Source: Mesostigma viride (lineage: Eukaryota > Streptophyta > Mesostigmatophyceae > Mesostigmatales > Mesostigmataceae). Taken from it: 64,000 nucleotides of DNA. Positions within the stretch are counted from its first letter, which is position 1; each line of letters opens with the position of its first letter. The position numbers were made by a program, and so were the translations under genes. The notes under the pieces are model-generated. The model did not search any database, had not been told where the DNA came from, and saw only the letters and a list, made by a program, of their open reading frames with translations. Of this stretch, positions 1 to 10,082 are shown piece after piece. The stretch spans positions 6,252,353 to 6,316,352 of the forward strand of contig RPFO01000080.1 in NCBI GenBank assembly GCA_009746045.1, read 5' to 3'.

Positions 1-831
1 GGCTCGACCATGATTTCAAAAACTGATTGTGCGCGTGGATAATCCAGCCCCCTGCCGATAAGGAATTTGCTATCTACTGAGTAGCGCCCTTTTTTGAACA
101 TGTGCGCAAGGGTTTTGATCAAGCTAGGGTGCAGGCCAATGCCGTTGTGGTGCTTGAACCAATACACCGCGGCTCTGTCTAGCAGGTTATACGAATTAAG
201 GACCAGCCTGCCCTTGAGGTTGGGTGATCCATGCAATAAACATTCTATTCTACCCTCGATCTTCTCTTCCTCGTCGATCCCAAAAATATACAGCATGGTA
301 AACCCGTTCTCCTCCTCCGATTTGAGCAGGTATCCTATCATCCCAGAATAGTTGAGCTTGTGGCTCGGCTTCACCTGCCGGGTAACAATGCTTGGCCGAG
401 TCTTGTCATGTTTCCCTAACTCATCTACCGGCTCTCCCCAGCCCAGTTCTTTTTTCGATTTCTGCTTGAACGCATGCTGGGATGTAACTTGTACGTCAAT
501 TAACATGTGCGCATGTCTGTGTTGTTCTATTGGCCCTTCTTCTACGATTGTCATTCCCTTTCCCCCATTGGCTTCATGAAATGCTGTCAAAGTGCCTTCT
601 TCTTCAAGCGTGAGATCTCGGCTTCCAGTTGAAATTGAAACGTGCAAAGTCATATTCTTGAGGGGTGCGGACCCACGTCGCTTGCGCTTTTGCTTCAGCG
701 GAACAAAGGCTTCTGTCTCCTCATCTCCCATGTCTGCGTCACCGGCTGCGTCGTTGCCCTCGCGGGCGCTCAACTTGCGTCGTGCCTCCCTGCAGCACAT
801 AACAACAAAAATTGCAGGCAGAAGGAAATTT

Positions 832-871
<40 letters not shown>

Positions 872-1092
872 AAAATTTGCTTGGTGCGTAGTAAAAACTG
901 AACTACCATTTCTACAAAAAAATGAACTTGCAACCACCAGAACTGACGCCACAAACGCACGTACTCTGCACGCTTTATTTTGGCGGTGACGTGACAAGAG
1001 AGACCTTGCTTGTTCTTGGCGACAAAAGGGGGCTCGCAACAATTACACGTCCACTTTGCCTTCTCCACCTTACGCGGCTTCCTCCACCCCAT
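1..1092 (-). CDS. HUH Rep-like endonuclease gene, Replitron-like candidate (partial, two exons)
   Basis: Partial gene, cut by the window edge. My model: ATG at 1092, exon 1 1092-965, intron 964-790 (GT-AG, holding a TG repeat), exon 2 789 to the edge. The exons join in phase 2 with no stop, giving about 305 residues so far. Near residues 14-35 is a CxxC...H cluster (WTCNCC, then GLSCHV) resembling a transposase zinc finger. Exon 2 has HRHAHMLI (507-515), an HUH motif, and about 60 residues later IGYLLKS (321-332), a YxxK motif with one candidate catalytic Tyr. HUH followed by YxxK is the order in Rep endonucleases of CRESS-DNA replicons and in Replitrons, eukaryotic transposons described from green algae; Helitrons normally have two tyrosines and a helicase. 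Nicking and rejoining of single-stranded DNA is inferred. No helicase is visible before the edge. Gene model moderate; family tentative. Confidence 0.55.
833..869. repeat. (TG)n microsatellite in the intron of the HUH gene
   Basis: About 18 uninterrupted TG dinucleotides. They lie inside the predicted 175-bp intron of the HUH Rep-like gene, so they should not be coding. Confidence 0.9.
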
Positions 1093-1142
1093 CCATCATG
1101 GAATATGTGCTACATGATCTCCCACCGGAGGCATGTTATAAT

Positions 1143-1598
1143 TTAATTTAATTTATTTTTTTTTTCCTTCTCAGTGACGTTGTCAACATCATCCTCGTCG
1201 TCATCATCGTCACCAGCCACCCCAGCCTCGTCATCCACAAAACGAACCCTTTTGCGCTTGGGCTCGGGTTCAAACTCAGGCTCGGACTCAGAATCGGGCT
1301 TAGGCTCGGACTCAGGCTGGGACTCAGGCTCGGACTCAGGCTCGGACTCAGGCTGGGACTCAGGCTGGGGCTCGCGTTCAGATTTAGATTCTGATTCAGA
1401 TTCAGATTCTTCGGAAGAATCATCCGACTCCACCACTAGGCCGGTAGGCCTGACTCCAAACAAGGTTGTTCGTTCAGTTACGGAAGAAGATGTGTGGGCT
1501 CTGCCCCACTGGCAGCCACCCGTTGCAAGGGCAGTTCCTACCGACCTTAATGACATAACGCTTAAAAAGATTTTGGTATTCAAGATTTTGTTATTCAC
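1143..1598 (-). CDS. Hypothetical acidic Ser/Glu/Pro-repeat protein
   Basis: Open frame of 151 codons, not recognised. After a non-repetitive N-terminal third come SE/SD repeats, then a PES/PEP repeat block (a 12-bp DNA repeat), a basic KRKR cluster and an Asp-rich stretch before the stop. Composition suggests a disordered nuclear protein or the acidic leader of a transposon protein, but repeats of this kind also give long open frames by chance. It lies 50 bp upstream of the HUH gene on the same strand and could be its 5' exon, although no convincing donor was found. Low confidence that it is translated. Confidence 0.25.
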   Translation of the reverse strand: MNNKILNTKIFLSVMSLRSVGTALATGGCQWGRAHTSSSVTERTTLFGVRPTGLVVESDDSSEESESESESKSEREPQPESQPESEPESEPESQPESEPKPDSESEPEFEPEPKRKRVRFVDDEAGVAGDDDDDEDDVDNVTEKEKKNKLN

Positions 1599-1933
1599 AA
1601 AGAAAATTGAGAATACATTTTAGCCAAAACCAATGTTCATCAACAAGAAAGACTGGCTAATTCCAGCCCCTGGCCTGCCTAGCTTCGAGCAAGCAAGTCC
1701 GGCATGTCCAATACCATGAACATCCGCTACCCGCTTTCCTTACGGAAGTTGGACTTGTCCGGATGTATGCCAACACCCAGCCAACCGCTCTCACCCTAAG
1801 CTACCGACAGCGCCCAGGCGAATCTACCATACTGGTAGTCCCTGCGACGACTGTCCTCGAGACAAATCCAAAAAGGCTTAGCTTGTATCAAGGAGACAAC
1901 CAGCGCAGGCCAGAAATCGGGAGAATCCGGACC
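1599..1933. other. No gene seen
   Basis: Unassigned sequence between the acidic open frame and the first L1 fragment. No coding, RNA or repeat signal was recognised. Confidence 0.5.
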
Positions 1934-1944
1934 ATGGTAGCTCG

Positions 1945-2662
1945 CCAGCCACCCCGGCCAGCCACCCCAGCCACCCCAGCCTAGGGAATATATAGCAGTA
2001 GTGTAGACTAGAATTAAAGCTTAGTGACGTGGCCATGTATGCCTACGTGATGGGCCCACACCCGCCCTTGCAATAGCCGTAGCAATGTCGAGTCATTAAT
2101 TAATTAATTAATTAGACTCGTGCTCCCGTTGGGGAGTCACGGAGCATTAACCCCGATGGATGGATGGATGGGTGCACACATTCCTACCGGTCTAATCTAT
2201 CTACATTGGCTACATACTACATCTATCTAACAACATTCTAACTACAACATCTATCGAGGCAGCCGCACGCTGCCCTAGGGGGAGCTATCTAGCGTGCCTC
2301 CCGCGGGATTGCACACGCGTCGAGTCATGCTTTGCCCATGCAGGGAGTTACTCCCTGCTGAGAGGCCATGTGTACCCTAGCTATAGCCTAGCCACATACC
2401 TTCCACCCCATATGTCATGCAGGCCTTCTAGGCCCTCTCCTCAAGCCCCCCCTGGGTGCCTGTGCTTGTTTAGGAGGCATGAACCATCATGGAGGTGCAG
2501 GTGCACCCAGTGCACCCAGAGCAGGTGATAGTTGTACATCCTACACCTGCAGGTTGTCGCCCTGCATGATTGTATTATACAAACCCATAGATGCCCCTTT
2601 CTCAGGGCTATGTGTTACATATGCTCCCCACGGAGCTATGATTTTAATTAATTAATTAATTA
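1945..2662 (+). mobile_element. 5'-truncated L1-like LINE, family A
   Basis: The insertion is bounded by an 11-bp target-site duplication, atggtagctcg, at 1934-1944 and 2663-2673. It starts in the last codons of ORF1 (a Pro-Ala-Thr tail ending near 1984) and continues through the same 3' UTR as the full-length copy at 6272-8264. It ends with a small hairpin and an (AATT)n tail. Family B sequence (2097-2318) is inserted in it. Typical target-primed 5' truncation. Confidence 0.8.
2097..2318 (-). mobile_element. 5'-truncated L1-like LINE, family B, nested in family A
   Basis: Flanked by the direct repeat gtcgagtcat at 2087-2096 and 2319-2328. The (TTAA)n tail is at the left end, so the element points left. 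Next to the tail is a stem-loop (ctccc gttg gggag, 2123-2136), found again in the copy at 48601. Its position inside the family A copy shows that it inserted later. Confidence 0.75.
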
Positions 2663-2673
2663 ATGGTAGCTCG

Positions 2674-3059
2674 AGCCTGCCGTTATCTTGTCCGCGTGTT
2701 CGAGTCGTTCAGGATGATGAAGATGAATGGTGATGGAAATGTGTATCCTTGTGCATTGAAATTATGGCTGGATTAATTACGTGTAGAGCGACTAGATGAC
2801 CTAGACGGTGGGGCCGGAAACAGCATGCTTGATCAGGGCGTGTGTTTCGAGCCTAACTGGCCGGGAGTGTCTAGTGGTGAGCACCATTGCTGCGATCGCT
2901 CTCCCATGGTCATTTACGAGGACATACCCGCAAATGGAAAACCACTGAAAAGGTAGCTAGTCAGTCATCACGTTAGCCATGCCATGATTCCAAACGTCCA
3001 AGAACTGCACACGGTGCAAAGGCAAAAAGCTGGAGGACAGCACCTTCAAATGTGCGGCG
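2674..3059. other. No gene seen
   Basis: Unassigned sequence between the L1 nest and the hAT-like MITE. No open frame or repeat of note. Confidence 0.5.
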
Positions 3060-3067
3060 GGAACCAA

Positions 3068-3723
3068 TAGGGTTGTACCGAATAGTGTTCCGAATACCGA
3101 ATATCCCCCGAATACCGAACCGAACACCGAATATGTTCAGTATACGGCGAACGGTCTGTCCGTCTGAACATATTCGGTATCGGTATCGGGAGGCAAGCTC
3201 TACTTCCGAATATGTTCGGTATCGAAATCGGAACACCCTACTATTCGACGAATATATTCGTAGTTCCGAATATCGAATAGTAGTACCCCTACCAGCGGGC
3301 GGCGCAGCCTCCAGCCTCCACTCACCAGCTGGCGCGGTCATGCCTCCGCCGACTCAAGAGTTAGGCCAACGCCCAAAAGCTGAATGCACTATGCAGGGAA
3401 GGCAACTGTGCTCGTCTAAGTATTAAACACTAAGTGTATCTCAATATATAATTGATACAAAATAATTAATATAAGTCTCATTAATATAAATGATACAAGT
3501 TGTCTACCTAATACGTTATAGTAGCTACTGTCGTCGTTATTCGATCCGCGTCCGAATAGTTCGGAGAACTATTCGGTGTTCGATTCGGGAAGGGCCCTTC
3601 AGCTCCGAACATATTCGGTATCGGTATCGGGAGGCTCCAAATATATTCGGCATCGGGTTCGGGGCACCCCCCTGGTCCGAGTATCCGATTCGGCAAGCCA
3701 AAACGCTATTCGGTACAACCCTA
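3068..3723. mobile_element. Non-autonomous hAT-like DNA transposon (MITE), 656 bp
   Basis: The ends are an 18-bp perfect terminal inverted repeat (tagggttgtaccgaatag and its complement). They are flanked by an 8-bp duplication, ggaaccaa, at 3060-3067 and 3724-3731. An 8-bp TSD with a TAGGG-type end is typical of the hAT superfamily. The inner flanks hold many TATTCGG/CCGAATA motifs in both orientations, as expected of subterminal transposase-binding repeats. No transposase is encoded. Overlapping open frames are by-products of the repeats. Confidence 0.85.
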
Positions 3724-3731
3724 GGAACCAA

Positions 3732-4600
3732 AAGCCCGCGGATGCCAGAAAACATCGTGTTGCTGCAGCGACGCGACGATGTGGACAACGAATCCAGTGC
3801 CAAGCTCGGAACGGCCGCAAAGGAGATCTGGCATCACAGGGTTCAGATGTGCGGAGATACTACAGTATGCGATCCAGCCGGTCCACGACCTGTTTGTAGA
3901 GCTTGTGCCAAGGGGCAGCACCGAACAGATGTGGGTGACGTTTCAAAAAACATCGGACTTGACGGAGCATAATGTCTCGGTCATAGTCTTTGACCAATAA
4001 ACGCTGCAAGGGTTCAACAAGAGTCGTGATGAAAGAGCTTGTATGCCTATCTCGCCTCGACCCATGAAAACAATCTCGCAACCATCACGGAGGTTGCGGC
4101 CGGGTTAAGTAAGTAAGTAAGTACTTGCGTGTCATGCGCAAAGGCATGCCACGGAGTACTATGCTAATCTCATTAGAAAAATCTCATTGCGGCCGGGTTG
4201 TTCTACTAGTTTAAAATCACATGAAGACAACTGCGTCGTTGTGAAGTGAAAACTGAACAAACAACGACCACAATGGCCGACTGTTAATCCTTTTAACCTG
4301 CGCAAGCTAACCTTTCCAACATGACATCAGCCAGTGACGACCAAAATACGCTGAACAAGGTTCCGCAAATCTAGCATGCGCTTTTTAACATTAGATCAGG
4401 TGCTTGCCTGGCACAAACCAAATCTCATGAACAAATCTTTCCAAGCACAAGCTAAACAACTTGTAGATATTTTGCAACACTAAAAAGCGCTGCCGCAATC
4501 AGAAATTAACCAGGCTATAAATTGCCGGCCATCTCAGGCACCGCTGCTCAAAGCGTGCTGACCGTTCGCGACGTTTCACGTGTAGCCCTGGTCGTTCTCC
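3732..4600. other. Unassigned; weak minus-strand frame at 3860-4081
   Basis: A 73-codon minus-strand frame (3860-4081) has a plausible amino-acid pattern but matches nothing I know. It abuts the hAT-like insertion, so it may be a broken exon. A (GTAA)n run lies near 4110. Nothing else was seen. Confidence 0.3.
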
Positions 4601-4944
4601 ACAATTAAAGTCTGATGCCCCTCGTTGTAGTCCTGACAGAGCACGTGATCACTGGCCCGGCAGCCAGCCCAACATGCCTGGCCTGCCTTAGTGGCGCGCG
4701 CCAGCGCCTGGACTGCCCTGGTGACGACCGGTAGCCCAAATCCCCCCTTAGCCCACTGCCGCAAATGCGAACGCACTCGCACTTGGACAAATTCAGAAGA
4801 TCCGCCGACGATTCAGCGGACGCGTGATTCCGCGGCGCGGCGCCAAGACCAAGCGGTAAAGTAAACCGCAAAGGTTCCACGGACGTAAAAGTCACGCCAC
4901 AATAGTTTACCCGCGCGTAAATAAGAACGTAATGGACCGGCACG

Positions 4945-5216
4945 CGACAAGTGGCGCCGCTGCCTTTTGGGCCGGTGGGCGAAGCTGCAGCCGGAGCTGC
5001 AGACGTATTTTCAGGGCGCCGAGTGCAGCCGCCAGGCTGCGTTGCGCGGAGGAGCGTTTGCTCGCCATACATCAATTGCGTGATAGCTTCGAAAAATTAT
5101 ATTGATCAGCATGTGCGTCTTATCTAGAGAGACGAAGCGATTGTGATATTCACAGCCGAATTCGGTGCCCAAACGTGACAGTTATGAGCTCCGCCGTCAG
5201 CCATGCATGGCTACCT
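4945..5216 (-). mobile_element. Fragment of L1 family A: 5' UTR and start of ORF1
   Basis: Homologous to 7970-8225. It shares the 5' UTR and an ORF1 N-terminal segment containing ENTSAAPAAASPTGP. Homology stops near 4950 inside ORF1; the frame then runs on as unrelated sequence to 4605. The rest of the element is missing, so this is a rearranged or deleted copy. Confidence 0.7.
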
Positions 5217-6297
5217 CGTGGTCATTGCTGGCGTGTTAACATGGGCCCGGAAGAGATCATGTAGCACATATTCCTTGCTGGATGGATGGAGGTGGGCGAA
5301 GCCGCGAAACCCAGCTAATCTAACTCTAACCCGTGTTTTTTTACAACGCGATACATCGCGTTGTAGGGTTAGAACGCGATGTATCGCGTTGTAATCTGAC
5401 ACGTGGCAAACCTATTAAACATGCGATTTTTGGTCTGAAACTTTCAAGATAGGTCAGAAACATCTCATAGAATTCAAGAAAAAATCCTGGTATTTTTGGT
5501 ATTTTTTTTGTGACAGCTGCAAACAAATATGTACCACTGAAATCAGGCATTTTCGCGGGACGAAGGTGAAGACGACGGCGATGGCGGCAGGTAGATCTCG
5601 CCAGTTTTCGCGCGAATTTCAGTGGCTGTTGGGTAGCACGACCATGATGATGCGTTCAAAGGTTGATAATTAGGTTTCTACGAGTTTGTTGAGGTACTGG
5701 GGCAAAGGAAACGTAGTTTTTTCCAGTTTCTCACCCAACTTTCATGCGGAAACCCTGGAAACCGGCATACATATTATTACGTCAAGACTCGGGTCTGCTG
5801 CGGCACCATGCTTGGTATTTCCATGGTTTTCGACTTCTTAACACATGTTTATTCATTCCGAACGCCCGGACTCTCGGCTAAACCGAGATTTGTGCAGACT
5901 TTTATTGGGTAGCTCCGGGCATGATGGTGCCTGCAAATAGCGTAAGGCGTGACCGTGGCTATTGCTACGGTATGCTGTATTTGCTTGGAAATGGCCTCTG
6001 CCACCGGCTCAATAGTGCTTGCAGGCGTAAGTATATATCGTGTTTCTACCTAGTTTCTGCCAGTTTTCCACTTATTTCTACCGACCTCTGCCCAGCCTCT
6101 CTAAGACCGCCATCCTACTCGACGTTGCTTGCATGTCAGCCATAGCAGGTTGCAGTTGTGCAGTATTTAGGTGCTGTATACGTCGTCAAGCCGTGCATAT
6201 ATCGTGAGGATTGGATGTTGATGGTTTATACTGCGTTGATTGTGCAAGAAGATCAGCTGGGTGCCCATAATTAATTAATTAATTAATTAGGAACATA

Positions 6298-6311
6298 ACT
6301 CCGTTGGGAGT
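6298..6311 (-). promoter_or_regulatory. 3'-terminal LINE stem-loop
   Basis: In sense direction ACTCC CAAC GGAGT, about 10 bp before the (TAAT)n tail. The same stem with a CAAC or CCAC-type loop is at 12670-12683 and about 2622-2635 (family A). A family B version is at 2123-2136 and 48623-48636. This is a likely recognition structure for the reverse transcriptase at the 3' end of the RNA. Confidence 0.5.
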
Positions 6312-6711
6312 ATATGTAGCACATAGCCCTGAGAAGGGGCATATGAGCCTATAATACATTCTAAGCTACTTCCTGCAAGGGTGGGAATGTAAACAACACT
6401 TGCTCTAGGTGCACCAGGGCACCCGCACCCTCATGGTCTATCACGCTATGCCCGGGTAAGGGGGGAGCATGCCTGTGAGGGGGAAGATCATCATGGCTAT
6501 ACAAGGGCTATGGCATGGCTTCTCAGCAGAGAGTGACTCCCTGCATGGGCACAGCATTACTAAATAAGGCTAGGCATCGTCTGGAGTGTGGCACATCATA
6601 GGCACACATGTACATGACTAAAAAGGCTAGGCCTCAGCTGGTATAGTGCCTGTAGGAGGCGGGCATGTACAAGGCCACGGTCTAACTATTCTACACTACT
6701 GCTGTATTCCC

Positions 6712-8093
6712 CTAGGCTGGGGCTGGAGTTGCTGGGGCCGCGGTGGTCGAGGGGGTCGCTTGCCAGGGCTTGTGGCCGACGTAGATGGCCGCCCCCTTCC
6801 AGTACACCGGCTGGCCCGCCTTGGTCTGCCGGAGCTGGAGGTAGGTCGACCATAGCTCCCGTCGCCGTTGTTGCTGTGCCAGGGTCAAGTCGTCGTCAAG
6901 GGTGAAGAGAGTCTTCTCGAGCCGCTTGCGGCGTCTGAGAAAAGAAATCTTGTCCGCCGGGGTCTTAAAGGTGAGAAGGAGCGGGGGCGGCCCGGCCTTA
7001 CCCCGCGCGCGGGGAAGGCGGTGGGCGGCCAGCTCGATCTCACCAGTAAGGCCCATGCGATCAAGGATTTCTCTCTCAAAAGCACGCGCAAGCTTCTCGG
7101 AATTCTCACCTTCCTCCATCTTGAGATTCTTGACAATGACGTTGAGGCTGCGCTTGGCGAGCTCGGCCTCCTCGCGGAGGTCAAGCGTCTGCCGCTGGAG
7201 CTGGGCTGCGACGGCGGAGGTGGTGGAGGTGGTATGTTGCTTAAGCATGTCCGCCCAGGTCGTGATGGGAGGAGCATCGCCGGCCAGGCCAGCCGGGGCT
7301 GGCTTGGCGGCAATGTCCTTCACTGCCTGGGCGGTGAGGCCTGCTGTGTTCTGCAAGACCTCGATAGCGATTGCATTATCCTTGAGGCGCTGGTCGATGT
7401 CGCGGAGCTGGGCGGTGATGGAGTCGGTGGAGACGGAGGGGGGGGGGGAGGTGGAGGCGAGGAGGGTGGCGGTGGCGGTGGGGATGGTGGGGAGCCGTCA
7501 GCAGCCAGCGTGCCGCCAAGTGCCGCCACATCTGCGGCAAGAGGGGTCACGTGCTGCTCGAAAGCTTCCTTGAGGAGGGTGCGGATGGAGGCTTCGGAGG
7601 GGAAGGGGGGCGGTTTGGGGTTCCAGATCTCGGATTCGGAGCGTCCAACAAGGGAGCAGAGGGCGAAGCGTTGAAGCTTGGGGCGAGGCATGCGGTGAAT
7701 GATTGGGAGAGCCTCGGCGGGGTCGACAAGCCGGCCGTCACCTGGCCAGCGGCCACGGTTGTGGGACGTGAGGTACACGCACAGGGCTAGAAGCGAGGCG
7801 TGATTGCCGTAAAACAAGTCTTCCATGAACCAAGTGGGGCGGCGTTGCCAGAAGCCGGAGCTGTTGACGTCAAAGGAGGTCTCTTCCCAGGGCGGCTCAG
7901 AAGAGCGACTGCGCTTGGGTTCAGGCGAGGCAGATGGCGAGGCAAGCCCGGCGGGCTGGGCGAGCACTAGAGCTTGGCTAGTGGCGCCGCTGCCTTCTGG
8001 GCCGGTTGGCGAAGCTGCAGCCGGGGCTGCAGACGTATTTTCATTGCTAAGCGCAGCCGCCAGGCTGCGTTGCATCGAGAGGCGTTTGCTCAT
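6712..8093 (-). CDS. L1 ORF1p-like RNA-binding protein (frameshifted at a G11 tract)
   Basis: Starts at ATG 8093. The first frame (to 7320) covers a Ser/Pro/Ala-rich N-terminus and a conserved segment with FEQHVTPLAADVAALGGTLA. At the G11 tract (7438-7448) the coding frame shifts. The second frame continues with a coiled-coil-like stretch (AQLRDIDQRLKDNAIAIE) and a C-terminal RRM-like domain. Its landmarks are LNVIVKNLKMEEGEN, AAHRLPRARGKAGPPPLLLT and DDDLTLAQQQRRRELW, the pattern of L1 ORF1 proteins. Combined length is about 460 residues. ORF1p coats LINE RNA and acts as a nucleic-acid chaperone. The frameshift may be real or an assembly error in a homopolymer. Confidence 0.7.
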
Positions 8094-9090
8094 CGTATAT
8101 TGCGTAATAGCGTCGGAAAATTATATCAGCATGTGCGTCTTAGAAAGACGAAGCGATTGTGATATTCACAGCTGAATTCGGCGCTCAAACGTGAAAGTTA
8201 TGAGCTCCGACAGCCATGGCTACCTCGTGGCTCGTGGCTCGTGGCTCGTGTACACCTGGATGGCGTGCCCATAATCATGGTGTATAATCATGTGTTGTTA
8301 GCATCTTGCCACCATTTGCTAGCATGCATTCCAGCGTCATCTTTGCCTGCATGTAAGCTCATGGATCACTCAACCTATCCAAGCCTTGCATTACACGTGC
8401 CTCTTTCTTTCAGTATTGCACGCGTTATGGAATGAAAACCCAGCACCTCCATTCCCACGAGGCATGTGCTCAACACGTTGTGAGAGTGGATGATGCTTTG
8501 GCTATGGCTGCCTGATTCAGTCATATTAGGTCATCCAGTCATGATGTTTGATGCATGTTTGATGCTGTATAACTTATACAACGCCTATGTTCAACGTTTT
8601 GACCCTCCAAGCTCACTATGGCCCCGTTTATGGGGCTCGGGTCGTTGCGTAATGTTGTCAAGGGCTCTCATGTTTCCCACTGCGTTGTACTGCGTTGTAA
8701 TTGTGATGCTAATGAAAAATAGCTCCAGTGGCCCAATGGGCCTGAGTTTTGTTTCACAGAGCCTGCATATGTTGCCCATAGCTCGTGCAAGAAGCCAGAT
8801 TTTTTTCATGAACCATTTGTGAATAAGCACATGACTTGTGACCTAGGGTCAAGAAATCGCGGTCATGGTCAGACCCCCCTGTATTCAAACCAGTGTATCT
8901 CTCTAATGAATAAGCATTTTGTAGGTCTGAGTAGCTCAAAAAATCCTTTGATTTATGGGCTTTCAGGAAAGTATATACATGACCATGAAAAAAAATTTTC
9001 CTTAGGTGCTATACGCGTTCTAAAAAAAGCTTACAACGCGATATATCGCGTTCTAATTAAAAAAACACGGGCTAATCTAATCTAATCTAG

Positions 9091-10082
9091 AAAACCCTAG
9101 CTACTCTACTCAGCAAAGCGCCCCTTCCTCTTGGGGGGAGGGGGCTTGCCCATGGTTACTAAGCGCCCATGGTTCCCGGGATCTCCCTCCCAACAGGGTC
9201 AAATGCCTCGTAACCAGCACACTCAAGTGCAAAAAGGCTGCAGGTGGAGGGATTAATTCATTAATGAATAGACACGTGACTGCACAGGTGGAAGGATGTA
9301 AAATGTAAGCAGTGAAAAAATAAAGAAAATAAGAATGATACAGTCTACTAAATAAATAAGTAGCACGTGATAATCAAAGTAAGAGGTTTACAAAGTATAA
9401 AAGATAAAGAAAAAGAACTAAGATTAAAGCAAATTGTAGTAGATACACTTTTCACCGAATGCACTCGATGAGGCTGTAGCAAAGTGCAGATGTACAAGAG
9501 TCTAGTGTAACAGTGCTCAACAACAGCAGCAGAAGCCCGCATCGCTGCCAATCACGTGTTGACACTTAGAAGTAGTGTGCTTACCTAGGTCACCCATCAT
9601 TGAAGGCATTTTGCCGTCACCATTGGTATACGCAACAGGATCGAAGCTGCTGCCCCCAAACGCTCCACCTGTACATGCGACCCATGAGCGTTCGGGCAAG
9701 GCCGTTCAAACTACCGGTCTTCGCCACCGCGTGCCCCCTATGCCTGCCCACCGACCATGCCACCTGTCTATAGCTAGTGCCCAGCCCAGGCCGGGATCTT
9801 ATTGATTGCCACCTCCCCTCTGCCCCTGGCCGATTGGCCACCATGCCCCGATTCCCAACACGTTCATAACAAAACTACTAAACTAAACAGAAACCAGCAT
9901 GCCAGGAATATGCCCTGAGGTCTACCTGCGTGAAAAGCCCTGCCAAAAAAGGTCGTCTGCGCGCCGTTGACGAGGCGGGGAAACGCTCATGGCTCCGGCC
10001 ATTCACCAACCCAGGTGCAGAGGCTGGAGATATCATGCCATTCCCATTCAATGCGAGGCTGACGGGTTCGAATTGCTCCCAT
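9091..10082. other. No gene seen; AT-rich then mixed intergenic
   Basis: An AT-rich stretch (about 9240-9450) is followed by moderately GC-rich sequence downstream of the fucosyltransferase stop. Short open frames on both strands have no recognisable motif. Confidence 0.5.

Larger units (their letters stand above)
6272..8264 (-). mobile_element. Complete ORF1-only L1-like element (family A, HAL1-like organisation)
   Basis: The 11-bp target-site duplication gtgcccataat occurs at 6261-6271 and 8265-8275, marking both ends of a 1,993-bp insertion. Order in sense direction: 5' UTR of about 170 bp, ORF1 (8093 to 6712), 3' UTR of about 430 bp, a 3' hairpin and a (TAAT)n tail. There is no endonuclease/reverse-transcriptase ORF2, yet both ends look intact. 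Related sequence occurs at 1945, 4945, 12526, 45897 and 56085. The layout matches the mammalian half-L1 (HAL1) type of non-autonomous element; the comparison is by organisation only. Confidence 0.75.
5316..9090. mobile_element. TIR DNA element with palindromic ends, hosting a nested L1
   Basis: Inverted ends share cccgtgttttttta followed by a near-perfect palindrome built on aacgcgat/atcgcgtt. The left copy is at about 5317-5392 and the right copy at about 9010-9090. Outer edges are TAATCTA-like repeats, and no clean TSD was identified, so the ends are approximate. Without the 1,993-bp L1 the element is about 1.8 kb. No transposase was recognised, so it is probably non-autonomous. The superfamily is uncertain. 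Confidence 0.5.

Noticed and set aside
6868-7674. 268-codon plus-strand Gly-rich frame
   Set aside because: Antisense shadow of L1 ORF1, which has recognisable ORF1p motifs on the minus strand.
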